Part shown: one piece after another, positions 44,238-52,616 of the stretch
Layout of the letters: each line of letters starts with the position of its first letter
Position numbering within the stretch: position 1 is the stretch's first letter
NCBI GenBank assembly: GCA_964587815.1
Contig: CAZPMH010000001.1
Coordinates: 190,850-254,849 of the forward strand
DNA length: 64,000 nt
Reading direction: 5' to 3'
DNA from: UBA1672 sp964587815
Lineage (GTDB): Bacteria; Pseudomonadota; Alphaproteobacteria; Micavibrionales; Micavibrionaceae
Translations under genes and position numbers: made by a program
The notes under the pieces: model-generated
What the model was told of the DNA's origin: nothing
Seen by the model: only the letters and a program-made list of their open reading frames with translations
The model's database searches: none

Positions 44238-45461
44238 ATGGCAAACATGTTTGAAAATAAACGTATTTTACTGATCATTTCCGGCGGGATTGCGGCGTAT
44301 AAAACGCTCGATCTTATTCGCCTGATCAAGAAAAGCGGTGGTGACGTACGCTGTATTTTAACAAAGGGCGGATCGCAATTTGTGACACCGCTTAGTGTTT
44401 CCTCACTTTCAGAAAATAAAGTTTATGGTGATTTGTGGTCTCTCACCGATGAGGCGGAGATGGGACATATCCGCTTGAGTCGCGAATGCGATCTTGTTCT
44501 GGTTTGCCCTGCCACAGCGGATATTATGGCGAAAATGGCGCATGGTCATGCAGATGATTTGGCATCGACCACCCTGCTCGCCTCTAATAAACCGATTATG
44601 ATTGCGCCCGCGATGAATCCTGAAATGTGGCATGCGGCGGCTACTCAAGATAACCTGGAGCTCCTGAAAAGCCGTGGTGTCCATGTGGTCGGCCCGAATG
44701 AAGGTGAGATGGCCTGCGGTGAAACGGGTCTGGGGCGAATGGCCGAGCCCGAAGAAGTTTTCGACGCGATCAAAGATTTTTTTTTTGAACGCCCGCTAAA
44801 GGGGCGAAAGGCTCTGGTGACGAGCGGCCCGACATACGAGGCAATTGACCCCGTCCGCTTTATCGGAAACCGCTCCTCAGGAAAGCAAGGGCATGCGATT
44901 GCCGCGGCGTTGCGCGATGCGGGCGCGGATGTGACCTTGGTGAGCGGCCCAACAGCTCTTCCACACGTTCAAGGCGTTCAAACAATTTCGGTACAAAGTG
45001 CACGAGAGATGATGGATGCGTGTTTAGAGGCGTTGCCGTGTGATATTGCCATTTGCGCCGCAGCAGTGGGCGATTGGAAGCCTCAAGCCTTTTCAGATCA
45101 AAAGATGAAAAAGAAAGACGGCGCTGATGACCTTACTCTAAAGATGGTTAAAAACCCTGATATTCTTCAGGCACTTTCTCAGCATGATAAATTTCGTCCC
45201 AATCTGGTTATCGGGTTTGCCGCAGAAACTGAGAAGATGAAAGAGCATGCGCAGGATAAATTAAAGCGCAAAGGGTGTGACTGGATTATTGCGAATGAGG
45301 TTGGAGCGGATGAGAATGGAGCGGAAAAGGCTTTTGGTCGCGACGAGAATCAAATATATTTCATATCATATGATCATTTTGAACCTTGGGAAAAAGCAAG
45401 CAAGCGTGATATTGCGCATGCTTTAACGAAAAAGATAACGGAGCATTTTAAGCATGACTGA
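44238..45461 (+). CDS. coaBC: Bifunctional phosphopantothenoylcysteine decarboxylase/synthase
   Basis: Two steps of coenzyme A synthesis. The N-terminal CoaC half (to about residue 180) has LLIISGGIAAYKTLDLIRLIKK, the flavin-binding PATADIMAKMAHGHADDLA and the PAMNPEMW substrate loop. The C-terminal CoaB half begins GRKALVTSGPTYEAIDPVRFIGNRSSGKQG. I give ATG 44238 as start; TTG 44223 and ATG 44247 are in frame and none has a strong ribosome binding site. Overlaps the start of dut by eight bases, an order conserved in alphaproteobacteria. Confidence 0.95.
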   Translation: MANMFENKRILLIISGGIAAYKTLDLIRLIKKSGGDVRCILTKGGSQFVTPLSVSSLSENKVYGDLWSLTDEAEMGHIRLSRECDLVLVCPATADIMAKMAHGHADDLASTTLLASNKPIMIAPAMNPEMWHAAATQDNLELLKSRGVHVVGPNEGEMACGETGLGRMAEPEEVFDAIKDFFFERPLKGRKALVTSGPTYEAIDPVRFIGNRSSGKQGHAIAAALRDAGADVTLVSGPTALPHVQGVQTISVQSAREMMDACLEALPCDIAICAAAVGDWKPQAFSDQKMKKKDGADDLTLKMVKNPDILQALSQHDKFRPNLVIGFAAETEKMKEHAQDKLKRKGCDWIIANEVGADENGAEKAFGRDENQIYFISYDHFEPWEKASKRDIAHALTKKITEHFKHD

Positions 45462-45948
45462 TGAGCGACCGGATTTAGACGAATTTATCAATGAAGATGA
45501 CATTCGGGTTGCGGTAAAGCCGCTGAAAAATGCTGTCGGCCTTAAATTGCCAAGCTATGCAACGTCGCAATCAGCGGGTATGGATTTAACGGCGGCTTTA
45601 GAAGAAGCATTAGAGCTTGGCCCAGGCGAGCGTGCGTTGATACCCACAGGCTTGTCTATTGCCTTGCCGAAAGGATATGAAGCACAGATTCGTCCGCGTT
45701 CGGGTTTGGCGATTAATCACGGTGTGACTGTTTTGAACACACCGGGAACCATTGATGCCGATTATCGCGGTGAAATTAAGGTGATTTTGATCAATCACGG
45801 ACAAGAGCCCTATACCGTTCAGCGCGGTGTGCGCATTGCACAAATGGTTGTTGAACGATTTAGCCATGTTGACTGGCAGATTGTTAAAGATATCGATGAT
45901 AACAGCGAGCGTGGTGAGGGCGGTTTCGGCTCTACAGGTACGGAATAA
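45454..45948 (+). CDS. dut: dUTP diphosphatase
   Basis: Hydrolyses dUTP to dUMP and pyrophosphate, keeping uracil out of DNA. The 164-residue trimeric-type protein shows all five motifs: AGMDLTA (1), RPRSGLA (2), GTIDADYRGEIKVILIN (3), RIAQMVVER (4) and the glycine-rich C-terminal GEGGFGSTG (5). It has an extra acidic N-terminal tail of about 15 residues. Translationally coupled to coaBC. Confidence 0.97.
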   Translation: MTDERPDLDEFINEDDIRVAVKPLKNAVGLKLPSYATSQSAGMDLTAALEEALELGPGERALIPTGLSIALPKGYEAQIRPRSGLAINHGVTVLNTPGTIDADYRGEIKVILINHGQEPYTVQRGVRIAQMVVERFSHVDWQIVKDIDDNSERGEGGFGSTGTE

Positions 45949-45995
45949 AGATTCGCTTTTACGTCTTTGAATTTTAAAAGAAAGATAGAGTTACT

Positions 45996-48779
45996 ATGCG
46001 CGCCCAAGGCTCCGCATTACAGAGTGATCCCCAAGACGATTCCGAGCTTGGCTTAGATGATAAAATGGCCGCCTTTTTAGATAAAGGCCACACCCCGATG
46101 ATGGCGCAGTTTCATGTTTTAAAACAAGAGCATGCGGATTGTTTGCTATTTTACCGCATGGGGGATTTTTACGAGCTGTTTTATGAAGATGCCATTATTG
46201 CCGCTGATGTTTTGAATATTACGCTAACAAAACGAGGTAAGTCTAACGGCGATGATATTCCGATGTGTGGTGTGCCGCATCATTCCTATGAGGCTTATCT
46301 TGCGAAACTGATCAAGGCGGGACATAAGGTTGCGATTTGTGAGCAGACCGAAACGCCTGAGGAAGCGAAAGCGCGTGCCAAGCGCGAGGGGCGCAGTGTT
46401 TCAACGGCTTTGGTTAATCGTGCGGCGGTTCGAATTGTTACGCCCGGTACGTTGACCGAAGATCATTTGCTGGATTCACGGCAAAATAATTATCTGTGCA
46501 GTCTTTCTGATATTGGCGGTGTGTGCGGCGCGGCTTGGGTTGATTTGTCCACGGGCAGTTTTTCAACGCAGAATGTTGATTATCGCGCGGTTCCGAGTCT
46601 GTTGGAGCGTGTTGATCCGAGTGAGGTTTTGCTCAATGATATTGTGAAGGATCAATTGTCAGATACGCTGACGCCGTTTTTGGATAAGGTTTCGGTGCAT
46701 GATACGACCTTGTTTAACAGCGAAAATGCGCACGGTTATCTTAAACGGTTATTTGATGTTGATACGCTGGAGAGTTTTGGTGATTTCAGCCGCGCCGAAA
46801 TTTCTGCGGCAGGTGCGTTGATTGATTATATTTTGCGTACTCAAAAAGGGAAAACGCCGCATATTCAGCGCCCTGTAAAGATGGCGGCTGATCAAGTCAT
46901 GGATATTGACGGGGCGACGCGGCGCAATCTGGAATTAACGCGCACGCTGTCGGGTGATAAAAAAGGCAGCTTCCTTGATGTTTTAGATCACACTGTGACA
47001 GGTGCAGGTGCGCGGCTGTTACAGGCCTATGTTTCCGCGCCGTTGGCAAATGTCACGGCGATTAATGCGCGGCTTGATCGTGTTGATTGCCTTGCAAAAC
47101 ATGATGATTTGCGTGGCGATTTGCGCGGCCTTTTAAAAGGTGTGCCTGATATGCATCGCGCTTTGGCTCGGTTGAGTGTCGGGCGCGGCGGGCCGAAGGA
47201 TTTGGTCATGATCCGTGACGGGCTGATCAAAACTGAAATCCTGCGTGCGGAAATTCAGAACAACAAAGATTTGAGTGCGGTTTTTTCAGACACTTTAAAT
47301 GATCTTCAATATCCGCCGAAACTTGCTGATTTACTTGATCAATTGCGTTTAGGAATTATTGATGAGCCCGCAACTTTTGTTCGCGATGGCGGGTTTGTGC
47401 GCGCGGGCTATTCTGCACCGCTTGATAAGCTGATCAAGCTGAAAACCGGTAGTAAGGGATTGATCGCTGAATTACAGGGCAAATACCAAAAACTGACGGG
47501 TATTGATCGTTTAAAAATTAAGTTTAACAATGTATTGGGCTATTTTGTTGAAGTGACATCGAAACATGCCGATGCGTTAATGGTTAAGGCTGATGATGAT
47601 GCTTCTTCTGCATCGAATCCTTTCATCCATAGGCAGACACTGGCGAATGCGGTGCGGTTTACAACGGCGGAGCTTTCAGAGTTAGAGCGCGATGTTGCCA
47701 GCGCAGACGATAAGATTAGCGCATTAGAAGTGCAGATTTTTGATGATTTTGTCGCGCGGCTTAATGATATGGCGAATGATGTCGGGCGCATTGCTCATGC
47801 GGTTGCACAAATTGATGTATTTGCAGGCTTGGCAGATTTGGCAAGAGAGATGAATTATACGCGGCCAAGCATAGACGAATCGCGACGTTTCGATATTCAG
47901 GGCGGCAGGCACCCTGTTGTTGAAAAAGCGCTTCAAAAACAGGCGCAACCTTTCGTACCAAATGACTGCAAATTGAACCCTGAACAGCGATTATGGCTTC
48001 TAACCGGGCCGAATATGGCGGGTAAGTCGACTTTTCTGCGCCAGAACGCGCTTATTGCGATTATGGCGCATATCGGGTCATTTGTTCCCGCAGATCGTGC
48101 GCATATCGGCCTGATTGATAAATGTTTCAGCCGTGTTGGTGCGTCTGATGATTTAGCGCGCGGGCAGTCGACCTTTATGGTGGAGATGGTGGAAACAGCC
48201 GCCATTCTTAATCAATCGACTGAGCGTTCACTCGTTATTTTAGATGAGATCGGGCGCGGGACAGCGACTTATGACGGGTTATCTATCGCCTGGGCGTGTG
48301 TTGAGTATCTGCATAATCAGAACAAATGCCGTTCACTTTTTGCTACGCATTACCATGAATTGACCGCGCTTGAGGAGCGATTGGATGCCCTATCCTGCCA
48401 CAGTGTACAGGTTAAGGATTGGGATAATCAGATTATCTTTATGCATAAGGTTATTAAAGGCAGCGCCAATCGGTCATATGGTGTGCATGTTGCGAAATTG
48501 GCGGGGTTACCGCATTCCGTTATCAGGCGAGCGGAAGGCATTTTAGAGCAGCTTGACGCGCAAAAGAAAAACGCCTCCTCTCCACTGCACATGGATGATC
48601 TCCCTCTGTTTTCCGCTGACATTGAAGCGGTTGCCGAGCAGAACGAAACACTGGATGACCTTCCCCTTGACGCAGATACGATTCATGCGCTTAGTGATGC
48701 TTTAGATGATATACACCCTGATGAATTAAGCCCCAAAGCGGCCTTGGATCTTCTTTATAAGCTGAAATCAATGATTTAA
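45996..48779 (+). CDS. mutS: DNA mismatch repair protein MutS
   Basis: Recognises base mismatches. The 927-residue protein has the domain I mismatch-reading FYE motif in MGDFYELFYEDAI, the MutS III core, Walker A GPNMAGKST, Walker B LVILDEIGRG and the H in ATHYHELT. A C-terminal tetramerisation-like region rich in Asp/Leu is present. It follows dut after 47 bases, which agrees with a coaBC-dut-mutS run. No mutL in the window. Confidence 0.97.
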   Translation: MRAQGSALQSDPQDDSELGLDDKMAAFLDKGHTPMMAQFHVLKQEHADCLLFYRMGDFYELFYEDAIIAADVLNITLTKRGKSNGDDIPMCGVPHHSYEAYLAKLIKAGHKVAICEQTETPEEAKARAKREGRSVSTALVNRAAVRIVTPGTLTEDHLLDSRQNNYLCSLSDIGGVCGAAWVDLSTGSFSTQNVDYRAVPSLLERVDPSEVLLNDIVKDQLSDTLTPFLDKVSVHDTTLFNSENAHGYLKRLFDVDTLESFGDFSRAEISAAGALIDYILRTQKGKTPHIQRPVKMAADQVMDIDGATRRNLELTRTLSGDKKGSFLDVLDHTVTGAGARLLQAYVSAPLANVTAINARLDRVDCLAKHDDLRGDLRGLLKGVPDMHRALARLSVGRGGPKDLVMIRDGLIKTEILRAEIQNNKDLSAVFSDTLNDLQYPPKLADLLDQLRLGIIDEPATFVRDGGFVRAGYSAPLDKLIKLKTGSKGLIAELQGKYQKLTGIDRLKIKFNNVLGYFVEVTSKHADALMVKADDDASSASNPFIHRQTLANAVRFTTAELSELERDVASADDKISALEVQIFDDFVARLNDMANDVGRIAHAVAQIDVFAGLADLAREMNYTRPSIDESRRFDIQGGRHPVVEKALQKQAQPFVPNDCKLNPEQRLWLLTGPNMAGKSTFLRQNALIAIMAHIGSFVPADRAHIGLIDKCFSRVGASDDLARGQSTFMVEMVETAAILNQSTERSLVILDEIGRGTATYDGLSIAWACVEYLHNQNKCRSLFATHYHELTALEERLDALSCHSVQVKDWDNQIIFMHKVIKGSANRSYGVHVAKLAGLPHSVIRRAEGILEQLDAQKKNASSPLHMDDLPLFSADIEAVAEQNETLDDLPLDADTIHALSDALDDIHPDELSPKAALDLLYKLKSMI

Positions 48780-48883
48780 TTTCATGTTTGTTTAAGGCCT
48801 CTCGGGCTTTACTTATGGCGTTCAATACTCTATCACATGTTTTGTTAAGAGTTAATCGCAAGTAGGTATGGGTTTATTGAGCT

Positions 48884-49948
48884 ATGGTCAATTCTGCAGA
48901 ACAAACGCTGGAACGTATTGAAACAGATGCCGTTATTATCGGCGCGGGGCCTTGCGGCCTGTTCACCGTTTTTGAGATGGGCTTACTGGATATGTCATGC
49001 CATGTGGTCGATATTCTGGACCGTCCGGGCGGACAATGTGCAGAGTTGTACCCTGAAAAACCGATTTATGATATTCCGGCTTATCCTACGATTACAGGGC
49101 AAGAGCTAACGGACCGCTTGATGGAGCAGATTGCGCCTTTTAACCCAACGTTTCATTTTCAGCAGATGGCGGAAAAGGTACAAAAGCTTGATAACGGTAA
49201 GTGGGAATTGACCACAGACATCGGCACTGTTTTTGAAACAACCTGCATCATCATTGCTGCGGGTGGCGGTAGTTTTATGCCGAAGAAGCCCCCTATTCCG
49301 AATATTGATGATTTTGAAGGTACGTCCGTGTTTTATGCCGTTCGTAAAATGCAGCAGTTTCAGGATAAAGATATCGTCATTGTTGGTGGCGGTGACTCGG
49401 CGCTGGATTGGAGTTTGAACCTACAGCCAATTGCGCGGAGTCTAACGCTGATCCACCGTCGCGATGCATTTCGCGCTGCACCTGATAGCGTCAGCAAGAT
49501 GCGCGCACTTGTTGATGAAGGCAAGATGAAGTTTGAGCTGGGGCAAGTGAAACAGCTGAATGGTGAGAACCGCCAGCTAAGTTCGATTGAAATTCAAACG
49601 CCTGATAAGACGATGAAAGAGATCGATTGTGACACTCTTTTGCCTTTCTTTGGCTTGACCATGAAGCTCGGTCCGATTGCTGATTTTGGCCTGAATTTGC
49701 ACCAAAACCTAATTCCTGTTGATACGGAGAAGTTTGAAACGTCGCATGAGGGCATTTTTGCCGTTGGTGACATTAATTGGTACCCGGGTAAGCTGAAACT
49801 GATCCTGTCAGGGTTTCATGAAGCGGCGCTTATGGCACGTCAGGCGTTTAAATATTGTCGCCCTGATGCAAAGCTTCGCTTTGAATACACTACGTCCAGT
49901 TCTTCTTTGCAGGAGAAATTAGGCGTAGATGATGATAAGGCGGCATAG
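48884..49948 (+). CDS. Ferredoxin/flavodoxin-NADP reductase, thioredoxin reductase-like type
   Basis: FAD enzyme passing electrons between NADPH and ferredoxin. The 354-residue protein is of the TrxR-like FNR class: FAD-binding DAVIIGAGPCGLFTVFEMG, DILDRPGGQCAELYPEKPIYDIPAYP, NADPH-binding IVIVGGGDSALDWSL and GIFAVGDINWYPGKLKLILSGFHEAALMA. There is no CxxC redox pair, which separates it from thioredoxin reductases. The nearby 7Fe ferredoxin gene (fdxA) is a plausible partner. Start ATG 48884 follows about 100 bases after mutS. Confidence 0.92.
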   Translation: MVNSAEQTLERIETDAVIIGAGPCGLFTVFEMGLLDMSCHVVDILDRPGGQCAELYPEKPIYDIPAYPTITGQELTDRLMEQIAPFNPTFHFQQMAEKVQKLDNGKWELTTDIGTVFETTCIIIAAGGGSFMPKKPPIPNIDDFEGTSVFYAVRKMQQFQDKDIVIVGGGDSALDWSLNLQPIARSLTLIHRRDAFRAAPDSVSKMRALVDEGKMKFELGQVKQLNGENRQLSSIEIQTPDKTMKEIDCDTLLPFFGLTMKLGPIADFGLNLHQNLIPVDTEKFETSHEGIFAVGDINWYPGKLKLILSGFHEAALMARQAFKYCRPDAKLRFEYTTSSSSLQEKLGVDDDKAA

Positions 49949-49968
49949 TCTCCTACGCCACCTTTTTT
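49939..49968 (+). terminator. Probable terminator of the ferredoxin-NADP reductase gene
   Basis: GGCGGCATAG and CTACGCCACC pair with two mismatches around TCTC, followed by six T residues. It overlaps the end of the coding sequence and is convergent with cysK. Confidence 0.55.
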
Positions 49969-49992
49969 CGATTCACATCGTTTTGTTTTTAT

Positions 49993-50994
49993 CTATTCCG
50001 TGATGCCTTCAAAGAGTGGGCTGGAGATATAGCGTTCCGCGAACGACGGAATGATCACAACGATTTGTTTTCCTTTGTTTTCAGGCATTTGTGCGGCTAC
50101 CTTCGCAGCGGCAAATGCGGCGCCTGATGAAATTCCGCATGGTATGCCCTCTAAACGCGCGACCTCGCGGGCGGTTTGCATTGTCGTATCGCTGTCAATT
50201 TTGATAACTTTATCAATTAAATCTGTTTCCAGAATTGACGGCAAAAAGCCTGCACCGATGCCCTGAATTTTATGCGGTCCTGGTTGACCACCTGAAATGA
50301 CAGGGCTTTCTTCGGGTTCAACGGCATAGGTCTGGAAGCTTGGCTTTTTGGCTTTAAGCACCTGAGAGGTTCCTGTTAATGTTCCACCTGTTCCAACACC
50401 CGCGATCAGGATGTCTGCGCCGCCGTTTGTGTCTTCCCAAATTTCCAACGCGGTGGTTTCGCGGTGAATCTGCGGGTTTGCAGGGTTATCGAATTGGCCC
50501 GGCGAGAAAGAATCTTTATGCTCATTCAATAATTCTTCGGCTTTTTGGATTGCGCCGCTCATGCCCTTTTCCTTTGGTGTCAAGACGACCTCCGCACCAT
50601 AGAATTTCAACATTTTACGGCGTTCGATGGACATGCTTTCGGGCATGGTCAGGATGAGTTTGTAGCCTTTGCTGGCCGCGACGAAAGCCAAGGCGATGCC
50701 TGTGTTACCTGATGTCGGCTCGATCAGAACGGTTTTACCGGGTTTGATTTTGCCTGAACGCTCAGCATCTTCGATCATGGCAAAGCCGATACGGTCTTTA
50801 ACGGAGGCGATGGGATTGAAGAATTCCAGCTTGGCCAGAATTTCTGCCTCTAAACCGTATTTTTCGGTGAAGCGCGGTACACGCACCAAAGGCGTTGCGC
50901 CGATCGTGTCTAAAATGCTGTCATAGACGTGGCCGCGCGCTTCGGCGTTCGGTTTTAAGGCTTCATTTTCATTTTTCAGTGCGGCAAAACTCAT
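49993..50994 (-). CDS. cysK: Cysteine synthase A (O-acetylserine sulfhydrylase)
   Basis: PLP enzyme making cysteine from O-acetylserine and sulfide. The 333-residue protein has the PLP lysine K66 in NPIASVKDRIGF, the substrate loop PTSGNTGIALAFVA and the GTGGTLTGTSQVL phosphate-binding segment, followed by PHKIQGIGAGFLP. An AAAGGAG ribosome binding site precedes the ATG. It follows fdxA after 45 bases. Confidence 0.96.
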   Translation of the reverse strand: MSFAALKNENEALKPNAEARGHVYDSILDTIGATPLVRVPRFTEKYGLEAEILAKLEFFNPIASVKDRIGFAMIEDAERSGKIKPGKTVLIEPTSGNTGIALAFVAASKGYKLILTMPESMSIERRKMLKFYGAEVVLTPKEKGMSGAIQKAEELLNEHKDSFSPGQFDNPANPQIHRETTALEIWEDTNGGADILIAGVGTGGTLTGTSQVLKAKKPSFQTYAVEPEESPVISGGQPGPHKIQGIGAGFLPSILETDLIDKVIKIDSDTTMQTAREVARLEGIPCGISSGAAFAAAKVAAQMPENKGKQIVVIIPSFAERYISSPLFEGITE

Positions 50995-51039
50995 GTTTTT
51001 TCTCCTTTAATTCAAAGTATCTTTTAAAAAATTTGCGAT

Positions 51040-51378
51040 CTAATCGCCTTCTCCCGGTTCGGGGCTGAAATCTGTTTCGAACTTGTTTTCTTTGTCCTTC
51101 ATCTCTTCAGCTTCGGGTAATGCGTCTTTCTGTTCTGTTATATTCGGCCATTTTTCAGAATAGTCACGATTTAATTCCAACCATTTTTCGGCGTTTTCGT
51201 CCGTGTCGGGCAAAATGGCCTCGATCGGGCACTCAGGCTCACAGACGCCACAATCAATGCATTCGTCGGGGTGGATCACAAGCATGTTTTCGCCTTCGTA
51301 GAAACAATCAACGGGGCAAACTTCCACGCAATCGGTATATTTACATCGGATACAAACGTCCGTGACGACAAAAGTCAT
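51040..51378 (-). CDS. fdxA: 7Fe ferredoxin FdxA
   Basis: A 112-residue ferredoxin of the seven-iron type. The first half has CIRCKYTDCVEVCPVDCFYEGENMLVI, where the pattern yields the [3Fe-4S] site and contributes one Cys to the [4Fe-4S] site; the second half has ECIDCGVCEPECPIEAI. The C-terminus is acidic. Alphaproteobacterial fdxA proteins have this length. Followed by cysK on the same strand; the reductase gene lies just beyond cysK on the other strand. Confidence 0.95.
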   Translation of the reverse strand: MTFVVTDVCIRCKYTDCVEVCPVDCFYEGENMLVIHPDECIDCGVCEPECPIEAILPDTDENAEKWLELNRDYSEKWPNITEQKDALPEAEEMKDKENKFETDFSPEPGEGD

Positions 51379-51503
51379 TCTTTATAACTCCAAGAACAGT
51401 TGAACTTTATTGAGGATCACATTAAAGGCAAAGCCGCCTCAGCGCAACGCTGTTTCGGCGTAAGAATAAGGGTTTTCTTAGGTTTTATGAGGGGCTATAC
51501 AAA

Positions 51504-51998
51504 CTAATCGTCGTTGCTGCGGCTGCCGAGGAAATTTCGGCTGAATGATGAAATCATTTCTTTTAAACCGCTACTTTTTCCAGACTTAGCTGCGCTTATA
51601 TTTGCAAAAGTCGGCTCTTCTTCGAATTCCAAGCCTACAGTTCCGATCAACTCATCAACTTTTGTATCCTTAAAGTGCGCTTGATACAGTTTGATCATGA
51701 CGCTTTGCTCTTCTGAGCCGAAATCGCCATCAACCCAGACGAGGTCACGGGCGAATTCGAAGAATTCAATGCGATCGCTTTGGCTGGTTATGCCTCGGAA
51801 CATTTCTTCTGCGTCTTTCGGCACGTGGATATCATCTTTTAAAATGGCGGTCTGTGCATCAGAAAATTTAATATCTTCAAGTACATGCGCCATGAAGGCG
51901 ATTTCTTCTTCCGTGACGATATTATCCGCATGAGCAATCGCGAATAACGTTCTCCACATGTGAAACCTGCTTTTTGGAACGCCTGCTTCTTCTGTCAT
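51504..51998 (-). CDS. TerB-like protein 1 (tellurite resistance TerB domain)
   Basis: A 164-residue all-helical protein with the TerB-type layout: LFAIAHADNIVTEEEIAFMAHVL and LVWVDGDFGSEEQSVMIKLYQAHF, two regions rich in acidic residues typical of metal-binding in TerB/DjlA-like domains. The C-terminus is a serine/lysine-rich tail. It overlaps the stop of the second TerB-like gene by four bases. Its own function is unknown; TerB domains occur in tellurite resistance and surface/chemical-stress systems. Confidence 0.8.
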   Translation of the reverse strand: MTEEAGVPKSRFHMWRTLFAIAHADNIVTEEEIAFMAHVLEDIKFSDAQTAILKDDIHVPKDAEEMFRGITSQSDRIEFFEFARDLVWVDGDFGSEEQSVMIKLYQAHFKDTKVDELIGTVGLEFEEEPTFANISAAKSGKSSGLKEMISSFSRNFLGSRSNDD

Positions 51999-52477
51999 AT
52001 GTCCTTGCCTTTGTAGAATGCTTCCATGTGATTTGACACAATCTGCATTAGTCCGTCTTGGTGTGGTGCATCTTGATCATGCCCCTTTATCATAATGGGT
52101 TTACGCTCTACCCAACGCAACTCATTTTGATACCTTTTTACATCTTGCCCCAAACTATCTACGATTTGGTTAATGGCCTTTAATTCTAATTCGTGCAGGA
52201 AATTGTCGCACCACACAATTGCGCGCGCCATTACGAAAAACTGGCGGATGTTTTTTTCTTCTTCAATTTTTTTAAACAAAGAAACGACACCAGCTTTTTC
52301 TTTTAAATCGTTGTTTATTATGTCTTTTTGCTCGTTAGAGAATGAGAATGTGTCCATTATTCTTTCGACGTAACGGCGCTCATCATCAGAGAATTCTCCA
52401 TCGACATGGACAAGCGCGAAAACGGCGCGCCATAAACGAAATACATCTTCTTCCGGTGGATCGAACTGGTATGTCAT
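51995..52477 (-). CDS. TerB-like protein 2
   Basis: A 160-residue paralogue of its neighbour. LWRAVFALVHVDGEFSDDERRYVERIMDTF and MARAIVWCDNFLHELELKAINQI line up with the corresponding segments of the other TerB-like protein. The first gene of the pair is upstream of the other by overlap (ATG within the end). Divergent from the Y-family polymerase across about 140 bases. Function unknown; tandem arrangement implies a hetero-complex or duplicated role. Confidence 0.78.
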   Translation of the reverse strand: MTYQFDPPEEDVFRLWRAVFALVHVDGEFSDDERRYVERIMDTFSFSNEQKDIINNDLKEKAGVVSLFKKIEEEKNIRQFFVMARAIVWCDNFLHELELKAINQIVDSLGQDVKRYQNELRWVERKPIMIKGHDQDAPHQDGLMQIVSNHMEAFYKGKDI

Positions 52478-52616
52478 ATTTTTTTCTTCCCTGCTTTTGT
52501 TTTATTTGACCATAGATCGCGTGAATGTGACAAGCATGAAGTGCTCTTGCACTAAAATGTTCTTGATTTGTTCTTTTTGTGGGCGTATATTCTAAATCCT
52601 ATCAGGAGCAAGGAAT

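Noticed and set aside
48790..48815. Possible terminator after mutS (AAGGCC...GGGCTT)
   Set aside because: Imperfect pairing and no T run.
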